15,261 nt of DNA from Bacilli bacterium (lineage in GTDB: Bacteria > Bacillota_I > Bacilli_A > RF39 > UBA660), in NCBI GenBank assembly GCA_918219625.1, contig CAKJXT010000097.1, positions 1 to 15,261 of the forward strand, given 5' to 3'. The notes beneath the pieces were generated by a model. It saw only the letters and a program-made list of their open reading frames with translations. It ran no database searches and had not been told where the DNA came from. The position numbers were made by a program, and so were the translations under genes. This document shows, piece after piece, positions 1 to 7,726 of this stretch; position 1 is the first letter of the stretch, and the number at the start of each line of letters is the position of its first letter.

Positions 1-1086
1 AATTCAGTAAGAGTTGCGTTTGCTCAAATAGGTAGAGTTAATGGTAAAACTACAAATGTAGGGACTATTACTGGTATTACATGTTCTGATACTACTGATG
101 TAACAGGAATATGCCGTACTGCACAAATTTGGGAGCCTAATGATACAGCTCACACTGCTAATGCTATAAGTTATTACCAAACATCATGTAAGACAAGAGA
201 TAATACTAAAACAGTTGCTAATAGTGATATAGCTACTGCAGGTTCTGGAGCTTATACTTCAAATGCTTGTGGTAATGTTGCTGATGGAACACCTTATCCA
301 ACATATGCAATTAACGATGTTATTAATTATACTGATAGAGTTGATGTATATGATGGAGCTGCTTATAATGGATACACAAAAACAACAAAAGCACCTGAAT
401 CAAGTGAAGGAGCTGGCGATGGTATTGCTGGACCATTAGAAGCATATGACTATTTTACAGATACTGAGAAATCACTAAATGGTATGCAAAGACCTGAGTT
501 AATCACTCTTGCACCAAATAGTATTACTAAAGTAAGAATTTATGTATGGATTGAAGGACAAGATATAGATAACTATGACTTTGCTTCAATTGGAAAACAA
601 ATCACTGTTAATTTCGGATTCACTAAAGAAAGATTCGATGAACAAGGTGACGATAACATGCAAGGTAGTGGACCATACTCAGCTACTGGTGATATAACTA
701 GACCAGTAATTACTGGAGCAACTGCTACTAAGACATTAGCTGATGCTGAGGCAGTAAATACATTTAATGCTAATCCAATGGCTGGTGTTACAGTAACTGA
801 TATTGGACCTGAAACAACAGAAAATGCTTGTACAACAGCTGGTGGAACATGGGCTTCAACTGGAAAATGTATTGTTAACGGTGTAGCTGGTAACCAAGCT
901 GATTCAACTGCATGTACTGCTGCAAATGGAACATGGTTAACTGGAACATGTACACATGATTTAACTACAAAAGTTCAAGTGACTAATCCAGTAACAACTA
1001 CTGCTGGTACTTATGTTGTTCGTTATTTAGTAAGCGATTGGCAAGGAAATTATGCTGAAGCTGCAACTACTGTAACTGTTCAATAA
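1..1086 (+). CDS. Secreted filament-like surface protein with C-terminal Ig-like domain, 5' end outside window
   Basis: The reading frame is open from base 1 to the TAA at 1084-1086, giving 361 residues. The ATG at 484 is internal, because upstream codons align with the middle of the next gene (NSVRVAFAQIGRV in both; GICRTA then IWEPND). The shared core ends with PNSITKVR, VWIEGQDID and FGFTKERF. An Ig-like domain of the DUF5011/bacterial-Ig style follows, from PVITGATA to AATTVTVQ, interrupted by two short cysteine loops. Cysteine pairs are conserved with the paralogue, which suits an extracellular protein with disulfides. The missing N-terminus presumably carries a SipW-type signal peptide, as in the two downstream paralogues. 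It is probably a major structural or surface subunit; its assembly into fibres is inferred from the accompanying SipW-like peptidases. The family is not one I can name precisely. Confidence 0.85.
   Translation, partial: NSVRVAFAQIGRVNGKTTNVGTITGITCSDTTDVTGICRTAQIWEPNDTAHTANAISYYQTSCKTRDNTKTVANSDIATAGSGAYTSNACGNVADGTPYPTYAINDVINYTDRVDVYDGAAYNGYTKTTKAPESSEGAGDGIAGPLEAYDYFTDTEKSLNGMQRPELITLAPNSITKVRIYVWIEGQDIDNYDFASIGKQITVNFGFTKERFDEQGDDNMQGSGPYSATGDITRPVITGATATKTLADAEAVNTFNANPMAGVTVTDIGPETTENACTTAGGTWASTGKCIVNGVAGNQADSTACTAANGTWLTGTCTHDLTTKVQVTNPVTTTAGTYVVRYLVSDWQGNYAEAATTVTVQ
826..951 (+). repeat. Two cysteine mini-loops inside the Ig-like domain
   Basis: Two related units, at 826-870 and 910-951, encode ACTTAGGTWASTGKC and ACTAANGTWLTGTC. 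Each has the form C-x5-G-T-W-x(2-3)-T-G-x-C or close to it. They insert into the Ig-like domain of the first gene and are absent from the aligned domain of its paralogue. A partial version (CEVAGYTW) occurs at 8132-8155 in another secreted protein here. They probably form small disulfide-closed loops. Confidence 0.6.
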
Positions 1087-1101
1087 TTTAATGATTAAAA
1101 G

Positions 1102-1130
1102 GTAAAGGGTAATTCCTAATTACCCTTTAC
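1102..1130 (+). terminator. Perfect intergenic hairpin after the first surface gene (attenuator or mRNA stabiliser)
   Basis: GTAAAGGGTAATT (1102-1114) and AATTACCCTTTAC (1118-1130) form a perfect 13-bp stem with a 3-nt CCT loop, 16 bases after the stop. The following bases (TAAAATATATTTAG) are not a U-tract, so it is not a classic intrinsic terminator. It may be a partial terminator or a 3'-end stabilising hairpin that sets the ratio of this subunit to the downstream genes. Confidence 0.6.
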
Positions 1131-1157
1131 TAAAATATATTTAGAAAGGAAATTAAA

Positions 1158-2870
1158 ATGGCAAGAAAAGAAAATAAAAGAAAAAAACGAATTTTAAACC
1201 TTGCAATAATATTTACTTTTACCGCTATCGTATTTGGATCTGCGACTTATGCATGGTTTATAGGTATGAGAACTGTTAATGTTAACCCATTCGAAGTTGA
1301 AATTGCTGCTACTGAAGATTTGCAATTGTCACTAGATGGTATACATTGGTCTGATACTGTTTCAATTAATAAGGATAACTACATGAATCCTAATACATCT
1401 GATCCTACTAAAAATAATAGGACTGATGAATCAAATAAATACACAACAAATACTAATAACTGGGCTGGTAGAGGTTTAATTCCTGTATCTACAGTTGGTG
1501 AAATTGATACTGCTGCAAGTAGAATGAAATTATATGAAAAAGGAAGCTTAACTGCTACAAAGGGTGGATACAGACTTATGGCAAGCCGTGTTCCTAACTA
1601 TGAAGTAGGAAGTAATCCTGATGGATATGTTGTATTTGACTTATTCATTAAAAACTCATCTGGTACTGAATATTATCCAACATATAATGAGTTAAACGAA
1701 GAAGCAATTTACTTAACTACTGATTCAAAAGTTAAAGTTGGATCTACTGGTGTTGCTGATGCTGGTATTGAAAACTCAGTAAGAGTTGCATTTGCTCAAA
1801 TAGGTAGAGTTAAAGCTCCAACTACTGCTGAAACACAAGCTACTCCAACTGTTGCTGGAGATCCAAGCGTTGCTACAGTACAAGGAATTACTTGTGCTAC
1901 TAGTGGAGATGTAACTGGAATTTGTCGTACAGCTACTATTTGGGAACCAAATGATACTGATCACGTTGCTAATGCTTTAACATGGTATAATACAACTTGT
2001 ACTCAAAGATCAGGTGCTGATACATCTTTAGCTGCATCATATGGTGCTGCTGGTACTTGCTCAACAGTTGTTAATGGACAAGCTTATCATACATATGCTA
2101 TTGCTAAGGAAGTTACAGTTGAAAATGGTGTAGACGTATATGATGGTGCTGATTACAATAAATACACTACTGATGTAACAACTACTTATGCTGATGCAAT
2201 CGCTGTTCCAGAAGGAAATGCTGCAAATAATGGAAAATACTTATATCAAGTTCCATATTTTACAGATACAATGAAGTTACAAAGAGGAACTGCTAGACCA
2301 CAATTCATGTCTTTAGCTCCAAACAGTGTAACAAAAGTAAGAGTTTATATTTATCTTGAAGGTCAAGATATTGATAACTATGACTTTGCTTCAATTGGTA
2401 AACAAATATCTGTTAATTTCGGATTTACTAAGGAAAGATTTACTGAGGATGATATAAATTACAATGGACCAGATCTTAACCAAGGAAATGGACCAATTAC
2501 TGGCGCTAATGCTGCTGAAAGAAGAGCTAGTATTTTAGCATTAGAAAGCTTAACTGAACAATCTTCAGAAGCAGATATTCTAGCTGCTATTAAGAAATAT
2601 GACCATACTGCTCCAGTAATTAATTTTGCTGAAGGAACTAATCAAAATATGACAGTTGAACAAGGTGGAACATTTACTGCTCCAACAGTATCATCTGTAA
2701 CAGATAATGTTACTACATTTGATCTTACTCAACATCCTGAAGTTGTTCGTCAAAGTGGTGTAGTTAATACTGCAGTTCCAGGAACATATAGAATTCTTTA
2801 CGAAGTAGAGGATGAAGCTGGTAACTTAGCTACAGAAGTTGTTGCTGTAACAGTTACTCCTGGTGCTTAA
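1158..2870 (+). CDS. SipW-type secreted filament-like protein with C-terminal Ig-like domain
   Basis: This 570-residue protein starts at ATG 1158 after AGAAAGGA (1143-1150). A basic N-terminus (KENKRKKR) and hydrophobic stretch 12-30 end in ATYA/WF, the style of signal peptide cut by ER-type SipW peptidases of the TasA/camelysin group. Cleavage is predicted after A32. The mature start has the SLDGIHWSDTVSI signature shared with the next paralogue. The core holds two cysteine pairs (about GITCATSGDVTGIC and a later C...C), IWEPND, then PNSVTKVR, YLEGQDID and FGFTKERF. Residues from about 482 to 570 form an Ig-like domain (TAPVINF to VVAVTVTP) of the DUF5011 style. It is rich in Ala, Thr and Asn and uses more C-ending codons (TAC, AAC, TTC) than the downstream genes, which suggests high expression. 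No LPXTG motif is visible. It is a probable major fibre or surface-layer subunit; the function is inferred. Confidence 0.85.
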   Translation: MARKENKRKKRILNLAIIFTFTAIVFGSATYAWFIGMRTVNVNPFEVEIAATEDLQLSLDGIHWSDTVSINKDNYMNPNTSDPTKNNRTDESNKYTTNTNNWAGRGLIPVSTVGEIDTAASRMKLYEKGSLTATKGGYRLMASRVPNYEVGSNPDGYVVFDLFIKNSSGTEYYPTYNELNEEAIYLTTDSKVKVGSTGVADAGIENSVRVAFAQIGRVKAPTTAETQATPTVAGDPSVATVQGITCATSGDVTGICRTATIWEPNDTDHVANALTWYNTTCTQRSGADTSLAASYGAAGTCSTVVNGQAYHTYAIAKEVTVENGVDVYDGADYNKYTTDVTTTYADAIAVPEGNAANNGKYLYQVPYFTDTMKLQRGTARPQFMSLAPNSVTKVRVYIYLEGQDIDNYDFASIGKQISVNFGFTKERFTEDDINYNGPDLNQGNGPITGANAAERRASILALESLTEQSSEADILAAIKKYDHTAPVINFAEGTNQNMTVEQGGTFTAPTVSSVTDNVTTFDLTQHPEVVRQSGVVNTAVPGTYRILYEVEDEAGNLATEVVAVTVTPGA

Positions 2871-2913
2871 TATAATTTAATATACTGACTAAAATGGTTA
2901 TGTAAAAATAATG

Positions 2914-2946
2914 ATTAAGGAATAATCATCTTGGTTATTCCTTAAT
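2914..2946 (+). terminator. Perfect intergenic hairpin after the second surface gene
   Basis: ATTAAGGAATAA (2914-2925) pairs perfectly with TTATTCCTTAAT (2935-2946) across a 9-nt loop, inside which a further C-G pair is possible. As with the hairpin after the previous gene, a TAATGATTAA string lies at or just before the 5' arm (2909-2918; compare 1089-1098), and no strong U-tract follows. This is likely an attenuator or transcript-stabilising element between differently needed subunits. Confidence 0.55.
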
Positions 2947-2967
2947 TTATTAAAATGGAGGTATTGG

Positions 2968-4041
2968 ATGGAAACAGAGGAAAAGAAAAAATTTAAATTT
3001 CCTAAGTTTAGTAGAAAAGCTAAACTAATTGGCGTTATAACATTTTTTGTAGGTGTTTTGCTTACATTTGCTACTTATGCATGGTTTTCTGCTTCTCTTA
3101 ATGTTAAGGTTAAATTTTTCGATGTTAAAGTTTCTACTGAGACTGGATTATTTATTTCTTTAGATGGTATTAATTTTTCTGATTCTGTTGATATCTCTCA
3201 TGATTCGATTATTACTGATTTGAAGAGATTATATCCAAATCATACTAATCAATGGGCAAATTCAGGATTATGGTCTGTTTCTTCTAATGGTATTCCTAAT
3301 CCTAATTCTGATAAATTTGCAATGTATGATGGTAATATGAGAAAGTATACAGATAAGGCTAGAAAAGGTATAAGATATGTTAATACAACATTGATTCCTG
3401 AAAACGAGTCGAGTGATTGGAATCAGTATGTTGCTTTTGATATATTTTTAAAAAATGTTTCTGGTTCTCCTAAAAAGGATAATTTGTATATTGGACGTAC
3501 TACATATATTGATTTTGATGATACAGCTGATGATGAAACTCGAGAGAAGATGCAAGATATCTTCAATACTATGAGAATGGGAATTGTTAAAATTGGTGAG
3601 ACTAGTTTAAAGGCTGATGTTAATACTATTCAAAATTTACAATGTAATGGTGGATGTGAATCGATCATTTATGAACCTAATAGTATGAAACATAATGAAG
3701 AGTCTATTACAGCTGCTGCTGAGTTAGGTATTAGTCTTGAAGACAATACTTATGTTCCTACTTATGGTGTTATTGCAGAGGGTACTTATTTAAATCATAA
3801 GAGTGGATTTATTAATTCTGGTGTTAGTCTTGATACTGAACATTTTGCTTTACAACATACAATATTTGAAAGCGATTTTACTAAACCTATTTTTCAAATT
3901 CCAAATGGAATTACAAAATGTCGTGTTTATGTATGGATTGAGGGTCAAGATGTTGATGCACTAGAAGTTCATTCTGAGGGTGCTCCTGTTGCGCTTAATC
4001 TAGATTTAGAGAAAGATTTAGCTGGTTATGAAGGATTATAA
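2968..4041 (+). CDS. SipW-type secreted protein, shorter paralogue of the two preceding surface proteins
   Basis: This 357-residue protein starts at ATG 2968 with a strong TGGAGG site at 2956-2961. A basic start is followed by hydrophobic segment 20-36, then ATYA/WFSA with predicted cleavage after A38. The mature N-terminus repeats the family signature (SLDGINFSDSVDIS). The middle keeps the two-cysteine element followed by EPN (CNGGC, then IIYEPNS), and the C-terminal part has PNGITKCRVY and VWIEGQDVD, aligning with the two upstream genes. It stops soon after that core, so it lacks the Ig-like domain. It could be a minor, capping or anchoring subunit of the same structure. It lies 11 bases upstream of the giant surface protein and is probably co-transcribed with it. 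Homology to the neighbours is clear; the role is inference. Confidence 0.82.
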   Translation: METEEKKKFKFPKFSRKAKLIGVITFFVGVLLTFATYAWFSASLNVKVKFFDVKVSTETGLFISLDGINFSDSVDISHDSIITDLKRLYPNHTNQWANSGLWSVSSNGIPNPNSDKFAMYDGNMRKYTDKARKGIRYVNTTLIPENESSDWNQYVAFDIFLKNVSGSPKKDNLYIGRTTYIDFDDTADDETREKMQDIFNTMRMGIVKIGETSLKADVNTIQNLQCNGGCESIIYEPNSMKHNEESITAAAELGISLEDNTYVPTYGVIAEGTYLNHKSGFINSGVSLDTEHFALQHTIFESDFTKPIFQIPNGITKCRVYVWIEGQDVDALEVHSEGAPVALNLDLEKDLAGYEGL

Positions 4042-4052
4042 GAGGTGATAAT

Positions 4053-7000
4053 ATGGAAAGAAGATTAAATAAAAATGAGAAGATTGTTCTTGTAGTTTTA
4101 TTTATGCTTTTCATATTGTTGCTTCTTTTTAAATCACCAGCTTTAGCAAGATTTAAAAATAGAAGTTTATCTTCAAGTAATGTATGGAGTGGGGAAATTG
4201 CCACTAAATATAAAAGTGGTGATGGAACTATTGATAATCCATATATTATTTCTAATGGTGAGGAATTAGCTTATTTTTCCTCAATGTTAGAAAATAATAA
4301 CTATGAAGGTAAATATTTTAAGCTAATTAATAATATTAGAATTAATGAGGGCGTTTTTAAGTATGAAGATAATAAGATAGAGTATATTCTTGATGATACT
4401 ACTTATTATGTTGATGGTTCTTCATATTATGATAATGATGAATTTACTGGTGAGGCTGTTGGTACATTAAATGTATTTCCTTCTTTAGATGGATTTGAGG
4501 GTTATTTTGATGGTGATTCTCATATTATATATGGTTTATATATGCATTCAGATGAAGCTGGTTTATTTACTAATTTAAGTGGTGAAATTGATTCATTATA
4601 TATTTCTAATGCTTTTGTAAATGGTAATAATTCTGGTATTTTATCTAATAGTATTGTTTCTGGTAGTGTTAGTAATGTAATGGTTGACGGATATGTTTTA
4701 TCTGATATTTATAGTGGCAGTGATTTAGATCTTATTAATGATTCATATGCTGTAAGTGGTGGTATTAGTGCTTATGTATCTGATTCTACTTTATTTAATT
4801 GTATTAATAAGGCTGAAATATATGGTTCATATATTTCTGGTGGTTTAGTTGGTTATTTAGAAGATAGTTCTGTTGTTAATGGATATTCTACTAGTGATTT
4901 ATCTTCATATTCATCTAATACTATTGGTATTATAAAAGGTACTAGTGTTGTTGATAGAGTATATAATACAGGGGTAATAAATGGTGGACTATTTGGATAT
5001 GTTATTGATTCTGATTTGACTGTTAATAATTCATTTATTGCAACTGATAATGATTTAGTTGTTAGTGTTTCTAATAGTAGTATTACTTCTAGTGATAACT
5101 ATTATATGTTTAATGATAGAGGTAGTAATTTGACTAGTAGTTTAGCTACTGAATCTAATTTAAAAGATAAAGAGTTTTTAACTGATTATGATGAATTTGT
5201 TGATTTTGAGGATTTAGAAGAGAATTATTTGAATGTATGGGTATTTGAAGAAGATATGTATCCTGTTTTATATATTGATGATATTATTAATCCGTATGTT
5301 GAACTTAATTTAGGTACGTATATGTGGAATTCATATAGTCATATATTAGATACCAAACAATTTAGTTCTAATATCACATTTATGGTTAGCGATATTGATG
5401 ATGTTCATACTTATGATAAGTATTATTATATAAGTAATTCTAGTACTCCTTTGAGTAAGAATGATTTAGAAAGTGTTGTATGGACTCCTTATTCTGATAT
5501 TGTTCAAATTACTGAAGAGGGTTTTTATGTAGTTTATGTTAAAGTTGTTCATGGAAATGATGTAAGTTATATTAATTCTGATTTGCTTATTTTAGATAAG
5601 ACTGGTTCTGATATTGACATTACTTTGGAAAATAATCATTATAGTTCTATTAATGATTCAACAATTTATTTAGATCATCCTTTTGATATTAGTATATCAG
5701 CTAGTGATACTTTATCTGGTATTAAGAGTATTGAATACTATATTAGTGGAGGATTCATAAATGATTATGATGTTAATTGGACTTCTTATAGTTCTAGTAT
5801 TCATTTTAGTGATGTAGGAGAGTATGTTTTATATGTTAAAGTTACAGATGGCTGTGATTTTGTAACAATCGCATCAACTCCTTTAATTGTTTATGATGGA
5901 TATGTAAGTAGTGTTCATCCGTTAGGGGTTAATACAGGCAGTAGTATTACAGGTAATTCTAGTATTGTTTATAATTTTAGTTATTCAAATAATAAGCAAC
6001 TTAATTTTACACATAATTTGATTTCTAGTATTTTATTACCTAGATATACAAAGATTACTTTGATTGATAAAGTTAATAACAAAGTGTATGGTTATGTTGT
6101 TGGTAATGATAATTATGGATTTGATACTAATGGTTATGCGACTTATCCATTTACATTATTTAAAGAAAAAGGTAAGAATGATAATGTCAATTATGTAGAT
6201 AGTAGTGTTACTAATGAGCAATTTGATGTTATTGTTGATTTTAGTGGGGCCAATGTTAGTACAAATTATAATAATATTTATTTATATTTAGAGGGTAATT
6301 CTAATGGTGTTGTTAGACCTACGATTAGTAAAAATAGCTTTAGTGTTGATAAGAATGCTAGAGTAAGTCATTCTATAAGTACTGATTATTCTTCAACTAT
6401 TTATTATAATTCTGATTCTATTCATGATATTTCAATAAGTAGTATTGTTAATCACGGTAATTCTTATGATACAAGTTATTTTGATAAGAAGATTGGTTTA
6501 TCTATTAAGCTTGTTGATTCTCAAGGTAGAATTGTTAGTCGTGAACATTTAAAGAATTTCACTTTTATGATTGGTGAGGATAAGTATGTTCCTTCTAGTG
6601 ATAATATTATTAGAATTAATTTAGACACTAATACAAGTGTTGATACGGATTTATCTATTATTACTCATCAAGGTACTTCTAAATTAAGAGATGGTACTTA
6701 TTATATTAAGATTAATGCTTATAGTTCTATTGATGGACTTTATTATGATAGCGTTATTGATAATGGAATAATGATACCTGTAGTTGTTTCTAAAAATTAC
6801 AATAGTTCATCTTATGGATTTGATATTTCTATTGATCCTAATAGTAGAATTATTAATAAGGATGGTATTGTTAATTTAAGTTTTAATCTTAAGCATTCTG
6901 GGTTAGAGAATCCTAATATTAAGGTTTCTATGTTTAGAAAGAATCAGGTAACTGCATTTAATCAAGATTATACTTTAATTAATTTAGGTTTATATAGTGA

Positions 7001-7184
7001 CATTAATTTGGAAAGATTTATTGATTCTGTTTATTATGTTTCTAGAAATCCACAAGAAGAGAGTATATTTAGCTTTAATTTAGATACTTCTTTACTTGAT
7101 AAAACAAGTTATAGATTTGTATTTGATTTATATGATGGGGATTTAAAAGTTAGTAGTATTAGTAAGAATATAATAATTCGTTAG
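4053..7184 (+). CDS. Giant secreted surface protein: GLUG-like beta-helix plus Ig-like domains
   Basis: This 1043-residue protein starts at ATG 4053; its site AGAGGTGA directly follows the previous stop. Residues 10-27 form a hydrophobic signal segment, with likely cleavage near SPALA/RF (about residue 32). Residues 55-410 look like a GLUG-type right-handed beta-helix: the entry motif GDGTIDNPYIIS, then EELAYFSSML and GKYFKLINNI, then GYFDGD, repeats such as GGLVGYLEDSSVVNGYS and GGLFGYVIDS, and the closing W..EEDMYPVLY. Residues about 414-516 and 519-616 are two Ig/OmpL47-like modules, each ending with a G-[FE]-Y-V-[VL]-YVKV strand. The second contains the SDTLSGIKSIEYYI signature. Residues 617-1043 are beta-rich and unassigned. 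It is probably an adhesin or fibre-associated protein outside the cell. There is no LPXTG or C-terminal membrane anchor. Low-complexity Asn/Ser/Asp/Tyr content is marked. Confidence 0.85.
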   Translation: MERRLNKNEKIVLVVLFMLFILLLLFKSPALARFKNRSLSSSNVWSGEIATKYKSGDGTIDNPYIISNGEELAYFSSMLENNNYEGKYFKLINNIRINEGVFKYEDNKIEYILDDTTYYVDGSSYYDNDEFTGEAVGTLNVFPSLDGFEGYFDGDSHIIYGLYMHSDEAGLFTNLSGEIDSLYISNAFVNGNNSGILSNSIVSGSVSNVMVDGYVLSDIYSGSDLDLINDSYAVSGGISAYVSDSTLFNCINKAEIYGSYISGGLVGYLEDSSVVNGYSTSDLSSYSSNTIGIIKGTSVVDRVYNTGVINGGLFGYVIDSDLTVNNSFIATDNDLVVSVSNSSITSSDNYYMFNDRGSNLTSSLATESNLKDKEFLTDYDEFVDFEDLEENYLNVWVFEEDMYPVLYIDDIINPYVELNLGTYMWNSYSHILDTKQFSSNITFMVSDIDDVHTYDKYYYISNSSTPLSKNDLESVVWTPYSDIVQITEEGFYVVYVKVVHGNDVSYINSDLLILDKTGSDIDITLENNHYSSINDSTIYLDHPFDISISASDTLSGIKSIEYYISGGFINDYDVNWTSYSSSIHFSDVGEYVLYVKVTDGCDFVTIASTPLIVYDGYVSSVHPLGVNTGSSITGNSSIVYNFSYSNNKQLNFTHNLISSILLPRYTKITLIDKVNNKVYGYVVGNDNYGFDTNGYATYPFTLFKEKGKNDNVNYVDSSVTNEQFDVIVDFSGANVSTNYNNIYLYLEGNSNGVVRPTISKNSFSVDKNARVSHSISTDYSSTIYYNSDSIHDISISSIVNHGNSYDTSYFDKKIGLSIKLVDSQGRIVSREHLKNFTFMIGEDKYVPSSDNIIRINLDTNTSVDTDLSIITHQGTSKLRDGTYYIKINAYSSIDGLYYDSVIDNGIMIPVVVSKNYNSSSYGFDISIDPNSRIINKDGIVNLSFNLKHSGLENPNIKVSMFRKNQVTAFNQDYTLINLGLYSDINLERFIDSVYYVSRNPQEESIFSFNLDTSLLDKTSYRFVFDLYDGDLKVSSISKNIIIR

Positions 7185-7192
7185 AGGTGTTT

Positions 7193-7720
7193 ATGAGATA
7201 TAAGATTATGATGGTTTTACTTATAATTGTGTTTTTTGTACTTAGTCTAGGATTAACGTATTCTTACTTTAATTCAAATAGTAGTGTTAATACAGTTGAT
7301 CAGAGGTTAGCTCATTTTGTATTTGATACAGAGACTCTTGATAGATTAGAGCTGCCTCTTATTGATCTTTCTCCAGGTGTTGTTAATAGCTATGATTTTT
7401 CTATTAGTAATACATCTGATGAGGTTACTAGTGATGTTAGTATAGAGTATGAACTTACTATTTTAACTCCTCATTTTACACCTTTAATTATTGAACTTTA
7501 TAAAGGGGAAAATCTTGTTTTAACTTGCGATGAATCATATAGTAGAAATAGTAATAATGAACTTGTTTGCAATTCTTCTACGCAAGAGTTATCACATGAT
7601 TCAGAGTATACTGATAATTATACTTTAAAGGTTACTTTTGATGGCAATTATAGCGATGAAGCATATTCTAATTTGATAGATTATATTAATATTGAAATAA
7701 GGAGTTATCAGAAAGTGTAG
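7193..7720 (+). CDS. Small SipW-type secreted protein, TasA/camelysin-like
   Basis: This 175-residue protein is read from ATG 7193. The upstream in-frame GTG at 7187 lies inside the Shine-Dalgarno sequence AGAGGTG (7183-7189) and is an unlikely start. That site overlaps the TAG of the preceding gene, so translation is probably coupled. Residues 5-22 are hydrophobic and lead to LTYS/YF, a variant of the SipW-type cleavage site. The mature part has the pattern LSPGVVNSYDFSISN followed by a beta-strand (SIEYELTI), like the PG...N hallmark of the TasA/camelysin beta-sandwich group. It has two cysteines (LTCDE and LVCNS). It is probably a minor fibre subunit. TasA-like membership is inferred from the signal peptide and pattern only. 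Confidence 0.75.
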   Translation: MRYKIMMVLLIIVFFVLSLGLTYSYFNSNSSVNTVDQRLAHFVFDTETLDRLELPLIDLSPGVVNSYDFSISNTSDEVTSDVSIEYELTILTPHFTPLIIELYKGENLVLTCDESYSRNSNNELVCNSSTQELSHDSEYTDNYTLKVTFDGNYSDEAYSNLIDYINIEIRSYQKV

Positions 7721-7726
7721 GTGTTT

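Noticed and set aside
484..1086. ATG at 484 as the true start of a 200-residue gene
   Set aside because: The frame is open back to base 1 and the upstream codons encode sequence homologous to the middle of the next gene, so this ATG is internal.
1776..1964. Minus-strand ORF of 62 codons
   Set aside because: It lies entirely within a conserved plus-strand coding region, is Ser/Asn low-complexity and has no ribosome site; a shadow ORF.
2867..2895. Possible promoter TTAATA-N17-TAAAAT before the third surface gene
   Set aside because: The -35 is poor and the hexamers are expected by chance at this AT content; the window's two good promoters look much stronger.
3995..4204. Minus-strand ORF of 69 codons
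   Set aside because: It overlaps two well-supported plus-strand genes and the short gap between them; no ribosome site or recognisable motif.
4053..7184. LPXTG-type sortase anchoring of the giant surface protein
   Set aside because: No LPXTG-like motif, C-terminal hydrophobic segment or basic tail is present, and no sortase gene is in the window.
7187..7195. GTG start codons at 7187, 7721 and 8641
   Set aside because: Each GTG is embedded in a GGTG-type Shine-Dalgarno sequence with an ATG 6-12 bases downstream at normal spacing, so the ATGs are preferred.
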